Part shown: piece by piece, positions 28,260 to 40,400 of the stretch
Position numbering within the stretch: the first letter of the stretch is position 1
Layout of the letters: every line of letters starts with the position of its first letter
Assembly (NCBI GenBank): GCA_023212645.1
Contig: JALBYC010000002.1
Location: 868,001 to 932,000, forward strand
DNA: 64,000 nucleotides
Direction: 5' to 3'
Source of the DNA: Farysia itapuensis
Taxonomy: Eukaryota > Basidiomycota > Ustilaginomycetes > Ustilaginales > Ustilaginaceae
Notes under the pieces: model-generated
What the model was told of the DNA's origin: nothing
Databases searched by the model: none
Seen by the model: only the letters and a program-made list of their open reading frames with translations
Made by a program: the position numbers and the translations under genes

Positions 28260-29571
28260 ACGCCGCCGCGGCGCGCGCACGCGCGGCGTGATATCATCTC
28301 GCTTTTACCTCTGCAGCGGGATCTCCCCCTCTCCCATCTTATCTGTAACTTTGATTCTTTTTTTCCAACGCAAAAATTTTACGGGTACCTGTCACGAAGC
28401 TTTTAGAGTTTGTTCTCAGATCTTGCGCCCGCTTGACGTGAATGTCGAAGGTTTCTCCTTCTCCTTCTAGTGCCTGATATATGACGTCGCCTGCGCAACG
28501 CCAAAAAATTACCCGTGCTCCGAAATTTGCCGCATTTCGGCGAACAAGAGTAACCGATTCCGTTCACAATCTGATTGGCCTTGAGAGAAGTTTTCGCTTT
28601 CGCGCTGTTTCGCTGAGTTGATGACTCGATGCCACGTGTGGCTGGAGCATGGCCGGGCTTTGAGCAAGCTTATTGCCGTCTCAGTCTGTGAGAGTGACGT
28701 GAGTCCTACCACGGACGCACACGGGAGCATGCCGAATAATGCCGAAAGCCTAAAAAACGACGCTCTAACACGGATCGGACAAAATCTTTTCTCCGTGGAC
28801 GCGTGGCATATTGCTGACTGGACAGAAGAGGTACGTGGAATCACCTTGTGGAACCTAGCTGCCGTCGGCATGGACTTGCCGGGGTCCTTGCCAAGCGTGC
28901 GTCGTGTTGTGTGTACCACGGACGTAGGTTGTCTCAGCACACCACGCCGAGGTCAACCACGCGCAATTCCACAGAACACACATGACTCCACACAGCTATC
29001 AACCTGTATCATCCGCGGTAAATGGAGGACGAGTCATCAAGGCCGGGGCTCAGTTGGGATGTTATGAGCGAAAAATCCGAAAGGGACTTGATGGTGCAAG
29101 AATGGATGGCAGAGGCACAATCTCCGTGGAGGCCGGGAGATGGGAAAATGGAAAAAGTAAGCTAAATAAGCCCGGCATAGGATCCCGAGGAAAAGAGTCA
29201 TGATTTACCGTTCAAGGGTCTCGTGGAAAGTGCAAATCTGAAATCTGACTCAGGCCGTTTTGGTTATGGATTGTGAATTGCCGTGGAGGGCGCGTGGTGG
29301 TACCGGAATCGGATTTTAAAAGCGTGTAACAAAGTGTTTTGGGCTGAGCGCTTGGCATCTTAACACCGTTTTCTCCACTCGGCACTTTTTTTCCTTTGCG
29401 CTGTTTGGCGCTACGGACAAAGATTCCGAAGACACGAGCCTGCTCGTATGAGACAGCCCTGTCATCCTAGTCAGACATATATACACCCAGCTTATGGTGC
29501 ACGATGTCTAACTTCCCTCATCAAACTTCCCCACCTACACACTCACACACACAGACATACATACAGCAACA
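28260..29571. other. Long gene-free region (1.3 kb)
   Basis: No gene is supported. Just after the kinase stop is a GC-rich inverted repeat (GCCGCG 28265-28270, CGCGGC 28282-28287). A second inverted repeat has arms CCGAAAT (28520-28526) and ATTTCGG (28534-28540). A TATATA element near 29477 and a CA/CT-rich leader precede the next start codon. A 149-codon frame at 28621 has no coding character that I recognise. Confidence 0.6.
28520..28540. repeat. Perfect 7-bp inverted repeat with 7-bp spacer
   Basis: Arms CCGAAAT (28520-28526) and ATTTCGG (28534-28540) in the 1.3 kb gap. It could be a dimeric transcription-factor site or a hairpin. Nothing further can be said from sequence. Confidence 0.4.
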
Positions 29572-30144
29572 ATGTTCAACGCTATGACTGATGGACATTA
29601 CGTCGTCCCCATCGGGGGTGCACAGTTTGTGCCGCCTTACATGTCGTACTTTACGCATGTTCCCCATGCCACTTCGCCCATGTCGGAGGATGCTTCTTCC
29701 TCCTCGGGTCCTTCTTCGCCCGTGCACTCGCGCTTTTCGTCTTCATCCTCGGCTTCCTCCGCAACGCTGGACAATGGTGATTACGCCTCGGACGCAGCGC
29801 GTGCCCACCTCCACTACGCAAAGCAGATGGCACAACACACAGCAGCCATGTGGCAGAAGGAACGCATTGCCATTGAGAAATCCAAACTCGACGGCACCTA
29901 CACGGGCAACCAGACCTCACGCCAGAACGGCAACGCTAAGCCGCCGGCAGACGCACCAGCGCCTCAGCCTTCCTCACCAACCAGCAAGTGCTCCCTCTCT
30001 TCCAACTCGTCCGGCTCCTCGTCTTCCCACAGACGCTTTGTCTCCGCGCTCGCCTCGATCCCCATCTTTGCCGCATTCCACCACTCGTCTTCAAACGAGT
30101 CTGCGTCAAGAGGCAGGTCCCGCATCCCGAAGAACCGCGCTTGA
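29572..30144 (+). CDS. Small serine-rich hypothetical protein
   Basis: A 190-residue protein from the ATG at 29572 to TGA at 30142-30144. It has no signal peptide or known domain that I recognise. A Ser-rich stretch (about 38-65) is followed by a likely helix with His/Gln/Met (RAHLHYAKQMAQHTAAMWQK, about 80-98), then Pro- and Ser-rich segments and a basic tail. A TATATA box about 95 bases upstream and a clean CA-rich leader support it as a transcribed gene. It has an unusually long upstream gap (1.3 kb), often seen at strongly regulated genes. Function unknown. Confidence 0.65.
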   Translation: MFNAMTDGHYVVPIGGAQFVPPYMSYFTHVPHATSPMSEDASSSSGPSSPVHSRFSSSSSASSATLDNGDYASDAARAHLHYAKQMAQHTAAMWQKERIAIEKSKLDGTYTGNQTSRQNGNAKPPADAPAPQPSSPTSKCSLSSNSSGSSSSHRRFVSALASIPIFAAFHHSSSNESASRGRSRIPKNRA

Positions 30145-30151
30145 TTTGTTT

Positions 30152-30169
30152 CCCCCCCCCCCCCCCCCC
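30152..30169 (+). repeat. Homopolymer of 18 C
   Basis: Uninterrupted C18 starting 8 bases after the stop codon of the small serine-rich protein, so it falls in its 3' UTR. Such tracts are prone to length errors in sequencing and to slippage. Confidence 0.9.
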
Positions 30170-30369
30170 TGATCTCTCCTGTCACCCAAGAACCACGTCT
30201 CCTCCCACCGAACCCTATGGTCGGTCTGTACTTTTATAAGTCTGTATAACTATACCCGCAACTCTCCCAACTCTTTTTACTTTTACTGCACTGGTCTAAT
30301 TCTGCAAACATTGCTGTTTTTCAAAAGTGCCAACTTGCGTGCGTTTGAGTGTATGTGTGTGCGAAAGGG

Positions 30370-32544
30370 CTATTTGTTGGCCAAGTTGGCGAGGGCGGTG
30401 AGGAACTGGGTGGGAGTGAGAATTTCGGTGGAGCCGTAGGTGATACGTTTGCCGGGGGCTGCCGGGTTGTGTGCTGCGCCGCCTTGAGGACCTGACAGCG
30501 TGGCTGCTGAGCGTGCCGCGTATTCCTGCAGGTTGGAGAACTCAATGTACCCGCCTCCGCCGACGACAAACACGATGGCTTCCGAGTACGACGGACGAGC
30601 GGAGCCGGTCGGGTTGGGATTGTTGTTGCTTCGGCCGCGTGCGGCTTTCGGGTCGAAATACAGATACTCGTCCGTCTCGTGCAGCGCCTGCGCCGTCGCA
30701 TTTGCCGGGTCCATTAGCGATGCGACAAGTCGGGTGACCGTCAAGTCCTTTTGCGCAGGCAGGAAATTCTTGACGCCCTGCACGAGATTTTCAAGTCCCG
30801 AGTCCTTCAGTCGATCCGTCAAGCGGGACGAAAGTGCCGAGAAGCCTCGCAAGCCTGAGCTGCCGGAAGATGAACCCCCGCTTGCAGTCGATGGTTGCGG
30901 AGCAGACGCCAGCATCGTCATCCGCGTCAACTCTCGCACTTTCTTGACATACTTGAGCGCCGCCAGATCTGCACCTTGCTCGGCCAAGACCTTTTCAAAC
31001 TCTTCCACATCGGCAGCACGTGACAGCACGCTATCCGGCGCCGAGAGGTAGAAAATGATAAACAAGCGCAGCTTGTCACTCACATTCTCCAGCGCCGCGT
31101 CCTTGATAGTTTCCAGAATGGTCTCGCGCTTTTGCCGTGTAATGGCTTCTTCCAGCTGAAAGAGCGAGTCAAGGCCACGCTTCTTGATTCCTTGCAGCAG
31201 AGCCGTGGCAATGTTCATATGTGCATCGATGGTGGATTTGCGCTGCGTTAGCTCGGGCAGCGCGGTGATTGCCGCTTTCAGATGCGCAGCGTTCGAGGAG
31301 CCGTCTAGCTGACCGACCTCATCCATGGATGAAATGCCTGTTGAGCGTGTGATTTCGGCTGCGTCTGCTTTGTACCGGTTCAACTCGGCATCAATGTCCT
31401 CGGCGACTTGCGGGAAGGGTGTCGCGCTGTTCTTGCTCCAGAAAAAGTCCTTGCTGTCTAGGTCGTAGCTTTTTTTGCTTTGCACCCCGTTCTCGGTCGA
31501 AACAACGGTGACGCGATTGAGTTTTAGATCGAGCACGTCCTGCACGAGCGCCTGATACGTCCAACTATGTGCCATCATTGGTACCAAGTCAACATTCCGA
31601 TCCAGCACGATAAGCAACGGACGCGATGCCAGCGAGGAAGAGGCACTCGATAGCGAAGCTGCGGCTTCCGAGAAAAGGTTGCTCCCGCCACGCGACGAGG
31701 TGATGTGTTCACGAATCTTGGACTCAAGCTTGCGCGAAACGAGCTCGGCTGCGTTGCCTCTTGGTGAGCGAATGATGGGTAGCGTACCCATCGTTGCCAG
31801 TGTGGAGAACAGGCCAGCGGCGATCCGGTCTGTTTCTTCTTCCACCTCCTTCTGTTCTGACTTGGGGTCGTTGAGCCTCTCATACGTGGTTGTTGGTGCC
31901 GCGGACAGATCAGTGGCGGTCGTCGTCGCCTGGACTGAAGCCGGTGGCAGAAGCTCGAAGAGGTTAGGCTCCAGAACGACAAAGTCAAGGTACTGATCAT
32001 AGACTTGCTGCACAAGTTGCGCGGTGCCATCCGCAGCCACCTGGTTCGCAAATGCTTCCAGCACGCTCTTTGGTGCGACGCTCGTAAAGTTAACGTAGAC
32101 GCTCTCGTACAGCATTCGCTTGACATCTGCAGCAATTCGCTGCACGTTTGCGACCGTCGGCGATACAAAGTAGACGGCCGGGACATCTGGCAGAGGCGGT
32201 CGATCCGAGTGCAGCTGCATGTGTAGAGTAACTCCATTATCGCGCAGATCTTGCACACGGAGAGAAGTAGCGAGGATGTCCTTGGACGTTTTGTCCATGA
32301 TGAGGACCTTCCATACTGGCGGACCCGCTGGTATGGATGAATCTGATGCGCCGTTTGCGCCAGAGCTCGTGTCTACGCCAGCCGCTGAGCCCGGCCTTGA
32401 ATTGTAGTTCGAGCCTGGCGCTGAGAGTGCAGCGCCCGAAGTCGATGCTGAAGACGCATGCTGAAATGCGGGGTTGTTCAGGTTGAGCAGCGACAGCAGC
32501 GAGTGTACTTGCGCTGTCCGCAGCGTGGATATCGGCGCTGGCAT
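30370..32544 (-). CDS. SLY1: SM protein Sly1 (Sec1/Munc18 family)
   Basis: Sly1 chaperones SNARE assembly for ER-Golgi transport by binding Sed5- and Ufe1-type syntaxins. The first ATG at 32542-32544 gives 724 residues, slightly longer than the yeast protein because of Ser/Gly-rich inserts. The family is recognised from the N-terminus ([16 protein letters not shown]), [50 protein letters not shown]-like block [30 protein letters not shown], and the C-terminal [21 protein letters not shown]. Single exon. Its expected partner UFE1 lies about 9 kb away. It is convergent with the serine-rich gene and divergent (271 bp) from the thioesterase gene. Confidence 0.95.
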   Translation of the reverse strand: MPAPISTLRTAQVHSLLSLLNLNNPAFQHASSASTSGAALSAPGSNYNSRPGSAAGVDTSSGANGASDSSIPAGPPVWKVLIMDKTSKDILATSLRVQDLRDNGVTLHMQLHSDRPPLPDVPAVYFVSPTVANVQRIAADVKRMLYESVYVNFTSVAPKSVLEAFANQVAADGTAQLVQQVYDQYLDFVVLEPNLFELLPPASVQATTTATDLSAAPTTTYERLNDPKSEQKEVEEETDRIAAGLFSTLATMGTLPIIRSPRGNAAELVSRKLESKIREHITSSRGGSNLFSEAAASLSSASSSLASRPLLIVLDRNVDLVPMMAHSWTYQALVQDVLDLKLNRVTVVSTENGVQSKKSYDLDSKDFFWSKNSATPFPQVAEDIDAELNRYKADAAEITRSTGISSMDEVGQLDGSSNAAHLKAAITALPELTQRKSTIDAHMNIATALLQGIKKRGLDSLFQLEEAITRQKRETILETIKDAALENVSDKLRLFIIFYLSAPDSVLSRAADVEEFEKVLAEQGADLAALKYVKKVRELTRMTMLASAPQPSTASGGSSSGSSGLRGFSALSSRLTDRLKDSGLENLVQGVKNFLPAQKDLTVTRLVASLMDPANATAQALHETDEYLYFDPKAARGRSNNNPNPTGSARPSYSEAIVFVVGGGGYIEFSNLQEYAARSAATLSGPQGGAAHNPAAPGKRITYGSTEILTPTQFLTALANLANK

Positions 32545-32815
32545 ACCTATACCCACAGTGTGATGCCTGCTTGGAGAAGAACAGAGACATACGGCCGGTG
32601 TTGATTCAGTGGCCCAAGCGAAGCCACGCAGCCAGATTCCTCTCTCGGACGAGAAAACGCAGTTTGGGTGGTTGATTTTCAGCTTAAACCGGCAAAGACG
32701 CGGCGATACGGCCCGAAGCGGTGTTGGTTGGCATCAGAGCTTTCATACAAGTACTCTGTGTGACTCGAGGCGGTCCATGCCCCCCACGAGACTACACTGA
32801 ACTCGGACCAAAGCC

Positions 32816-33990
32816 ATGACAAAAGCAGGTGCACGAGAAATGGGTCGCGAGCCCACGTCTGAAGAGCAAGAGCCACCAGTGTTTGAACAGGGTGTCAATA
32901 CTACCTCACGCGAAGGCGCTGATATCGGCGATGCGCTCGAGGTCGAGGAGATTGACCTCGACATGTACAGATCCAAGACGCTCTGGAAACCAGCGCGTGC
33001 TCGTGGCGTGTTTGGAGGCCAAGTTATTGCGCAGGCTGTTGCGGCATCAGCAAGGACAGTGCGGGAAGGTATGCTCTTGCACTCGCTGCACGGCTACTTT
33101 TTGCTGGCCGGCGACGAAACGCGTCCCATCATCTACCAGGTCGCGAGGGTAAGAGACGGAGGCAGCTACGTCACACGCAGCGTCAATGCCATTCAGAAGG
33201 GCAAGACAATCTTTACCATAATTCTATCCTACCAGAAACCAGAGCCGGCACAGCCGTCATTCGCCATACCGCCTCCAAGTCTGGAACCTGATGGCAAGTT
33301 CATGCTTGAAAGCATCACAGGATCGCATGCCACAGGCCATCATTCCGCCAAGACAGCCACGTCCGACATTCGCCATCTACCAGGCCCAGACGACTGTCCC
33401 GCCAACGAGACACGCTACGAAGAGGTGCTGAAACGAAACAATATCGACCCCCGCATTCGCAAAGTCCTCCAAGGCTGGATCGACGACCGCAAAACGTCAC
33501 CCGTAGAAATCAGAGACGCCCTTCCAGGCATGTACGACAAGAATGGGATTGCCACACCCGGCAATCAACAAGCTTTTTGGATGCGAACGCGCAAACCCAT
33601 GCAAGGAGGTGGAGAAGCGCAAAAGATTGCCCTTGCCTACGCTTCTGACTTCTACCTGCTCAGCACCGTCACCAAAGCGCTCAACAACAGTCGCACCATC
33701 AAGATGATGGCCAGCTTGGACCACAGCATGTGGTTCTACCAACCGTTCCAGGTACACGACTGGCTTCTCTTTGTCGTAAGTTCAACTCGGTGTTCGGTCT
33801 TGAAGTTGTAATTAACTTACACTGACTTACCTCCCGGATACAGATGCAGACGCAAGCAGCTTCGAACGGAAGAGGCGTGGTCGTGGGCAGAATCTATCGC
33901 GAAGACGGTACACTTGTAGCTGTCTGCTCACAAGAAGGCCTTGTCAGAGGCAAACTCCCATCGGATCAGCCAGACAAGCCCAAATTATAG
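32816..33990 (+). CDS. TES1: Acyl-CoA thioesterase II (TesB/Tes1 type), probably peroxisomal
   Basis: Cleaves acyl-CoA to fatty acid and CoA. Two exons (32816-33775 and 33844-33990; 68-base intron with GTAAGT and ACAG) give 368 residues. The double hot-dog fold is seen in WKPARARGVFGGQVIAQAVAAS and LLHSLHGYFLLAGD in the first half, and MMASLDHSMWFYQPFQVHDWLL in the second. The second exon supplies GVVVGRIYREDGTLVAVCSQEGLVR, including the conserved Gln region of the catalytic site. The last three residues are PKL, a non-canonical PTS1-like ending that suggests peroxisomal import. Its stop is 46 bases from the convergent nucleoporin gene. Confidence 0.94.
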
Positions 33991-34036
33991 CGTACACAGT
34001 GACCCACGTAATTGTATTTGTGACAAGGCGCTGCTG

Positions 34037-37000
34037 TTACATCCTGCGGGGTAGAATGTGCGAGGAAGAGGAGAACGACGTGTTGCCGTAGTCGCCAAGA
34101 TTGACAGCCGTGCTGCTGGTTGGGAATCCCAAGCGTGCTGTGGTGCGATCACCTGCGTTGGGATGAGCGGACGGCTGAAGGTGGGCGACCTTGCGATTCA
34201 GCTCCTGGATCTTAGCCCTCGATTCGGCAAGCAAGGCGGCCTCAGTGCTCAGCATCGCTTCGACACGCTTGAGCTGCTCTGAGCCGAGAAGACCTGACTG
34301 GGCCGGCGAGGCTGACACCGATGCTCGCATCGCCTGCATTTGCGGCCTCAGCAGCGAAAGTTGATACGACAGATTCTCGGCCTTGCTGGCCAAACTCTTC
34401 TTGTTACGAGAGTCCAGGCTGAACTTTGCTGTAGAAGCCTCGGATGGGGCCTGTACCCCAACTTCAGCAGCGATTCGCGCTAGTTCATCGAACCACTGGC
34501 GCTCGTAGATGGACAGATCCGGTTGATGGTGATCCATTAGCTTCTGCAATGCACGGTCGGTGCGCGCGATAAGAGTTGCCTGCGTATGAGCGATCCGTTC
34601 CATGCGATTTTGCAACAAACCCTCTCCTTTCTTCGCGCCCAAAAGTGTGTCGCAACGTTGTCGAATCGAGTTCAATTTTTCCAGCTGGCGGTTCATTTCG
34701 CGAACCTGTAGATCAAGTCGAGCTTGAACTGCATTGCCCGCTGATACAACGTCGCGGATCTCGAAGCGGTAGGCCTCGACCGCCTTGCCCAGGGCACGCA
34801 ACGTCTCTGGGGTGATTTCGAGCTGGCCCGGAGTCGCCAAGATAGTGCGCCGGGCTCGATTGGACAAACCCTGCACCGTGGAAGTCTGCGCAAAGATTAC
34901 TGGTGGCTGAAATGCTGGTCCATCGCCAAGTAGCGAAATGTACGACTGCTTGGCATCGTTTCCCACCGCCGATGCAACCCGTGTCTCGGCCCGCACGTCT
35001 GCTGCACTGAGCGTGTCCATATCAACACGAAGGGCAAGTTCTACAGCAACAAGCTGGAGGTCTTGCGTAATGGCCAAGAATGCATACGACAGATAGACGT
35101 CAGACAACACAGAAACAGCTGTAACAGGATTGGTGCTGGGGCTGAGTTTTGTGTCAATAGCAGTGTTGATCACCCAAACAACTTCGGTGCTCTCGCCTTG
35201 GTGAAGGAGCTTGACGAGCGCTTGCTCTCGCGTGGTAGCATCAGTAGTGCCCTCATGCTCCGATGGCAAGTTCAGAGCGGCCAATAGCTTGCCTGACCAC
35301 TTCGCAAAGCCGAGACACTGGGCTCCAAGAGCATGGTACACGTATACAGTATCTTGGTACAGAGGATCGCGGACAAAGCACGGTCGATGCGACTCAGCGC
35401 ACTTGAGTAGGAAGTCAGATGCTTGTGCGGGGGAATTGAGCCCGCTCTCCTGTGCTGTGTGGAGCAAGCCCAGGTTGATAGTCTCGTACATGAGCAAGCA
35501 AGGCAGATCTGCCGATGTCTCAAGCCCTTCGCCGCCGTCATAAGTCATGTTGTCAAAAGTCTCGTCGACCTCGTCTTCCGTGTCTGAAAGACTGTACTTG
35601 TTCGTCTTGACAGGCTTGGCGCTCTTGCTCCGCCTTGAAGTGGATGCGCGAGCCGAGTGCCGCTTGGGCGTCCAACTGGCCTCGACTGCTTCGAGAACGA
35701 GACCGACGTCTACACGTCCGTCATGGCCAACGACAGCGAGTGCGCCGATCCCTGAGACGTTGTTTGTCGAGGGCTGATCCGAATCTTGGGCAAGCCAGGT
35801 CCAGATCAAGTCGCATGCAGAGCTTTCGCGTTCATCGGACAATTCAATAGGGGCCGGCTTGAACAAGAAAGGTCCTTGTGGTCGTGGCGCCTTTTTGGCA
35901 ATAGACCCGTACGTCGAGCCCTGCGAGTAGGACCAAGACGGAGGGTGCAAGCGAACAGGCCGGTCCTGTACGGGATCAGCATCGGGCTGACCAGCCACGT
36001 TAGAGTCATCAAACTGATCGAGGTCCATAGCCGATCCAGATCGAGATCTCGCAAAGGCTTCAGGTCCAGGGGTGGCAGTGTTGCGCGATCCTGTGTTTGA
36101 CGATGCTTGTCGAAGGAGGGAATTGAGATACCTCAATTGCATGTCGTCTTGACTCTCTGTGTTAGCTTTCAGCGAGGTCAAATTTGCCAAGCTGTGGATG
36201 TAGATGGAAGGAACGATTGCGTTTCTTGGCAGGAAGGGGCAGATTGCCCATATATCGCCATTCTGCATCAAGCCGTAAACGGTCAAGGGAGACCAATCGC
36301 TTGGTGTCCCTGCTTTGCTAGCGGCGGCTGCCCAAGCTTCTTGACTGCCTTGATCAAACATTGATGGGCCAGATGTCGGAGTACTCGTAACACAGAGGGA
36401 GAAGCTGACGGCCGTGGTTGCGCCTTCGTCGTCGGCTGTCAGCGCAGAGCCGTGCCATTGTGCTGAAGAAGCACGTACATGAAGCGAAGGGGTGGAAGAG
36501 CGAGATCGTTGGAAAGAGTCTGTCTGGGCAGGCAGGAAAGACACGACCTGCTGTGGCTCTTCGGCGTCTTTAGTAACATCATACTCGCGAAGGAGGCCAT
36601 CGTCCGTCAGGACGAGAAGAGAGGCTCCTCCCTCGCCCCAGGGATGCCAGCTGACCTTGACCACGCTGTTTTCGGCATGTGCAGAATGGTAGTAAGGCCC
36701 TACAGCCACCATGCGGCAGGCTATCGTGCGCTCGACGTGTTTCGAGTAACCAGATCGGGGCAGCACAATAATCGAGACTTGGTTGTCGCCAACACAAGCC
36801 AGCAGCTTTCCTGTGCTGTTGATGCACAAATGATGGACGGTGAACGACAGGCCGACCTCGTGTGCAGCTAGGACCTTGTAGCTCAGCGAAGACAAAGCAT
36901 TAGGGACAGCTGCAGAAGATGAAGGTGAAGCCGAGGGTGGGATGCTGGACACTGCCGCTTTAGCATCTACCAATGATGCGATCCGCAGTTGATTCTCGAC

Positions 37001-37198
37001 AAGGACAATCAGATCTGTGCCGCGTACAACCATGCTCTGATGTTGAATGGCGACATCTTGCACATTTGAGTGCTCTGCATTTCGCTGATTTGTGGCAAAG
37101 ATGGGATGCTGTGAGAGCTGCTGCAGCCACTGTGGATCGTCGAGAGTCGGATCTGGAGATAGGAGGTAGGAAGCTGACGGACCCCAGCTGGAAGACAT
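34037..37198 (-). CDS. NUP82: Nucleoporin of the Nup82/Nup88 family
   Basis: Cytoplasmic-side nuclear pore subunit needed for mRNA and protein export. The 1053-residue protein starts at the ATG at 37196-37198. The N-terminal ~600 residues have beta-propeller features (VHHLCINSTGKLLACVGDNQVSIIVLP, VVKVSWHPWGEGGASLLVLTDDGLLREYD), as in Nup88. The last ~250 residues are coiled coil with many Leu/Arg/Glu (LQVREMNRQLEKLNSIRQRCDTLL onward), the region that pairs with Nup159/Nup62-type partners. It is longer than yeast Nup82 because of Ser-rich inserts. Single exon; head to head with TFC4, 218 bases between starts. Family assignment is by pattern recall, so moderate. Confidence 0.8.
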   Translation of the reverse strand: MSSSWGPSASYLLSPDPTLDDPQWLQQLSQHPIFATNQRNAEHSNVQDVAIQHQSMVVRGTDLIVLVENQLRIASLVDAKAAVSSIPPSASPSSSAAVPNALSSLSYKVLAAHEVGLSFTVHHLCINSTGKLLACVGDNQVSIIVLPRSGYSKHVERTIACRMVAVGPYYHSAHAENSVVKVSWHPWGEGGASLLVLTDDGLLREYDVTKDAEEPQQVVSFLPAQTDSFQRSRSSTPSLHVRASSAQWHGSALTADDEGATTAVSFSLCVTSTPTSGPSMFDQGSQEAWAAAASKAGTPSDWSPLTVYGLMQNGDIWAICPFLPRNAIVPSIYIHSLANLTSLKANTESQDDMQLRYLNSLLRQASSNTGSRNTATPGPEAFARSRSGSAMDLDQFDDSNVAGQPDADPVQDRPVRLHPPSWSYSQGSTYGSIAKKAPRPQGPFLFKPAPIELSDERESSACDLIWTWLAQDSDQPSTNNVSGIGALAVVGHDGRVDVGLVLEAVEASWTPKRHSARASTSRRSKSAKPVKTNKYSLSDTEDEVDETFDNMTYDGGEGLETSADLPCLLMYETINLGLLHTAQESGLNSPAQASDFLLKCAESHRPCFVRDPLYQDTVYVYHALGAQCLGFAKWSGKLLAALNLPSEHEGTTDATTREQALVKLLHQGESTEVVWVINTAIDTKLSPSTNPVTAVSVLSDVYLSYAFLAITQDLQLVAVELALRVDMDTLSAADVRAETRVASAVGNDAKQSYISLLGDGPAFQPPVIFAQTSTVQGLSNRARRTILATPGQLEITPETLRALGKAVEAYRFEIRDVVSAGNAVQARLDLQVREMNRQLEKLNSIRQRCDTLLGAKKGEGLLQNRMERIAHTQATLIARTDRALQKLMDHHQPDLSIYERQWFDELARIAAEVGVQAPSEASTAKFSLDSRNKKSLASKAENLSYQLSLLRPQMQAMRASVSASPAQSGLLGSEQLKRVEAMLSTEAALLAESRAKIQELNRKVAHLQPSAHPNAGDRTTARLGFPTSSTAVNLGDYGNTSFSSSSHILPRRM

Positions 37199-37416
37199 TG
37201 GTGAAACGAGGTAGCCAGGAAGCTATAGCTCGGAGGTCAACGCTGAACGTCTGAACGCTGAACAAAGCGTTTCCCCTTTTCTTCTCGACGTTCGCCGTTC
37301 TCGACGTCGCGACGTCTCGTTCGTCATTTCGTGGCCTAACATGTCAAACGTCTGGACCCTGGGGGCCTGGGTTTGATGCGACTACAGACACCATCCTCAA
37401 CACCTCCGACGCGAGC

Positions 37417-40400
37417 ATGCCGGCTGCAGCTGAGGCCAGTGGGTCACGGCCATCCCGCAGACGCAAAGCACCAGCATCATCACTGTCACAGTCCTACAAC
37501 TGGTCACAATTCTCTGCCTTGGACGGCGACGACGAGGAGCAAGAGTTTGGCGCGCTCTCCGCCGTAGACTACACGCAGGATGACGACTCCGACGACATGA
37601 GCCAACAAGATTGGGACGACCAGGGAGAGTCCGAGGACGACCATGCTCCCACATCGTCAAGAAGGCGTGCAAGATCACCACACAGGGACGCCAAAGTGAC
37701 ACCACGCAACGGCGACTCTGATGAGAGTGACATCGACGCGGAAATCGACCCTGCGTTGTTTGGTGGAGATCAAGCACAAGCTTCCGGAGTACCGCCAGAT
37801 GATAGAGAAGATGTTGATGAGATCGAGTTCGAGCCCGAATCCTTTAATCGTCTTGTCACCTCTCTCCAGGACACATCGCAACAGGCTGGCGCTTTACGAC
37901 AGACTTGGGACACTTCGATCGAGGCTGAGAATGCCGAGTTCGAAAGCGAGCTTCGCGCCGCTGCTGGTTTCAAGCAACGCAAGCGGGTACGACGAAGTGC
38001 TCGTGAACAGAGCCTTTCCCCCGAGGTGCGCGCTCTGCTCTCTGAGGCCAATCTGGCTTTCGTCGAGCAGAGGCTATACGATGCCATTCCCAAGCTTGAA
38101 GAGGTCATCAGGATTGAGCCAGCCGTCATGACGGCCTGGAGAACGCTCGGTCTCATTTACGAGGAACTGGGTGAGGAAGAGAAGTCAATCCAATGCAGGG
38201 TGGTTGGTGCTCATCTCCAGCCCGGAGCAAACGACGAATGGAAGCGTCTCGCCTACCGTTCCATCGGCAAGAATCTGTATCGCCAGGCCATTTATTGCTT
38301 TCAGCAGGCCATCAAGATCGACAAGAGCGACGTTGACAGTATCTGGGACCGTGCTCTTCTGCTCAGAGATCTTCAGGACTACAAATCAGCCATCAACGGT
38401 ATGCTCGACATCCTCAAATTGCAGCCGTTCGATCCTTCCGTCGTGCGTGAAATCGTGCCCATGCTCGTCAGTATTCAGGATCATGCTAGGGGTATCGGGA
38501 TTCTAGAGAGTTGGCGGCTGCATTGCATGCAAACCTTCCCGAACCCTTTTGTCGACCCTGGAATCTCTGGCCATACGTCTGCAGCTGTTTCTAGAGCTGC
38601 GGCCACCAGCAACACGTTTAGCGTTTCCGAGCTCGTCACCTTAGCAGACCTCAAGCTTCTGGCACATGAACCGCACGAAACGGTCACCCTGCTTCGTCAA
38701 ACCGCGCGATGGCTCGATGGAAGAGCGAGCGAGACATTCTGGGACGCTGTCGCGGACGATCGCGAATTTGACGGAGACATCGACCAACAGATACGCAAAG
38801 AGCGCGATAACGAGGGTTATGGGCGTCAGGTCGAAACAGCCTCACCTTGCACCCTGGATCCCGAAATTCGGCTGAGACTAGGAAAGGCAAGAATGATGCT
38901 GGGTGATTTTGCTGAAGCCAGACACCACTTTGATGTGCTTACCGAAGGGGATCCTGGCGATTCACCTCATATCTTTGCCGAAGTTGGCGACTGCTATTAC
39001 GAATACAAGCTCTGGGCAGAAGCACTGGACGTACTCACTGATTTGGCCAGCACCAGTCTCGAGACTGAAGATATTACGCTTTACGCCAAACTAGCTGCAT
39101 GTAACCACGCGCTGGGAGAGCTAGAGGAGGCCGCTCGACTCTATGAGCCGGTCACTGAAGCATCCCCTGACAATCTGGAATGGCAGATGGGCTTAGCTGA
39201 AGTCTATGAAGCTCTAGGTGAGAAGCACAAGTCTCTTCAAGTCTTACGCCATGTCATGAAAACGCTTCAGGTCCAGCCTACTACTGATTCTGCTGAACTT
39301 GACGGGCATGCAGACCCCGTCGAAGACGGACATCTGTCTTTCTTTGACGAGATCGGCGCGACAGCAAACAAAGAGCAGCGCCCTTCCGGTAAACGCGCTC
39401 GGATCAATTACGACCGCCAGCATCGTCTCAAGCTCGAGCAGCAACGCGAACAGGAGACGCTACTCTCTTGGCGTCGACTCGAGCTGCTTGACCCGCATGT
39501 GTTTGTGCCGCAATTTTGGCGCAACGATGTACAAGTCTCGCAGGCTGGCGAACACGCATCTGGGGGCATATACTCCTGTCGAGAGGACACGGCACAGAGA
39601 GACTTGCGGTACTTGCAAACAACACAGTGGGTTGAGGAGGCTGGCGGGCTAATTGATGCTTTTCGCTCCAATCGACGATTGCATGCTTCGAAGAAGAGAA
39701 AAGCCACACCAAGCAGTGTCAAAACTACCAGACCTAGTCTAGCAGCGACGATCGGCGACCAACTTCGCGGTCGAGCAGGCGGTGGAGGCATTGGGACGCA
39801 AGCTAAGAACTTACTGCATCGACTACAAGACCAGCTGATGGAGGACGACTTTGACGAAATCTCGTCTGTAGATGGCGGAGCCTCTGCCATTGAGACGCAA
39901 AGCTCCACTAAAGCCGAGATGCTTACGAAGCAGCTGGATATGCTGAACTTTCGTGGCCTCAGCATCGAACAGTGGATCGATCTGTTTGCCAAGTACTGCT
40001 TTGTTCTGATCAAGTCCGACAGACGGTCTCACTCGGTCGTCAACGAGCTCATGCAGAGCTTGCACACAAGCACTGTCGTTTGGGGCCGATTCGATCGCAT
40101 GCTGGTGGTGCAGCTAAGTTGGCTCTCATGCGCACTTTATGCGCGAGACCACGAAACGATCTTTACCTGTCTCCGTTGGCTGGCCAACGAGCATCAATTT
40201 CACAATTTTCCCCTCCAGCTTACCGCCAGTATCACCAACGGTCTCGCGTTCCACAGCTTGAGTCGTTTTATCAACAACAAGGATGCCAAATTCTACCAAC
40301 GCCGAATGCGCTACACCGAAGCAGTCGCCAATGGAATGCAGTGCACTTTCTCCAGTAGAAGTAGGAGATGGCACGTGCCCACTGCTCTCCTGAACGCACC

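Noticed and set aside
28265..28287. GC-rich inverted repeat after the kinase stop read as a terminator hairpin
   Set aside because: Intrinsic hairpin terminators are not a eukaryotic Pol II mechanism; kept only as a composition note.
28621..29067. 149-codon frame in the 1.3 kb gap
   Set aside because: No homology, no regular codon pattern and no splice-supported extension; treated as non-coding.
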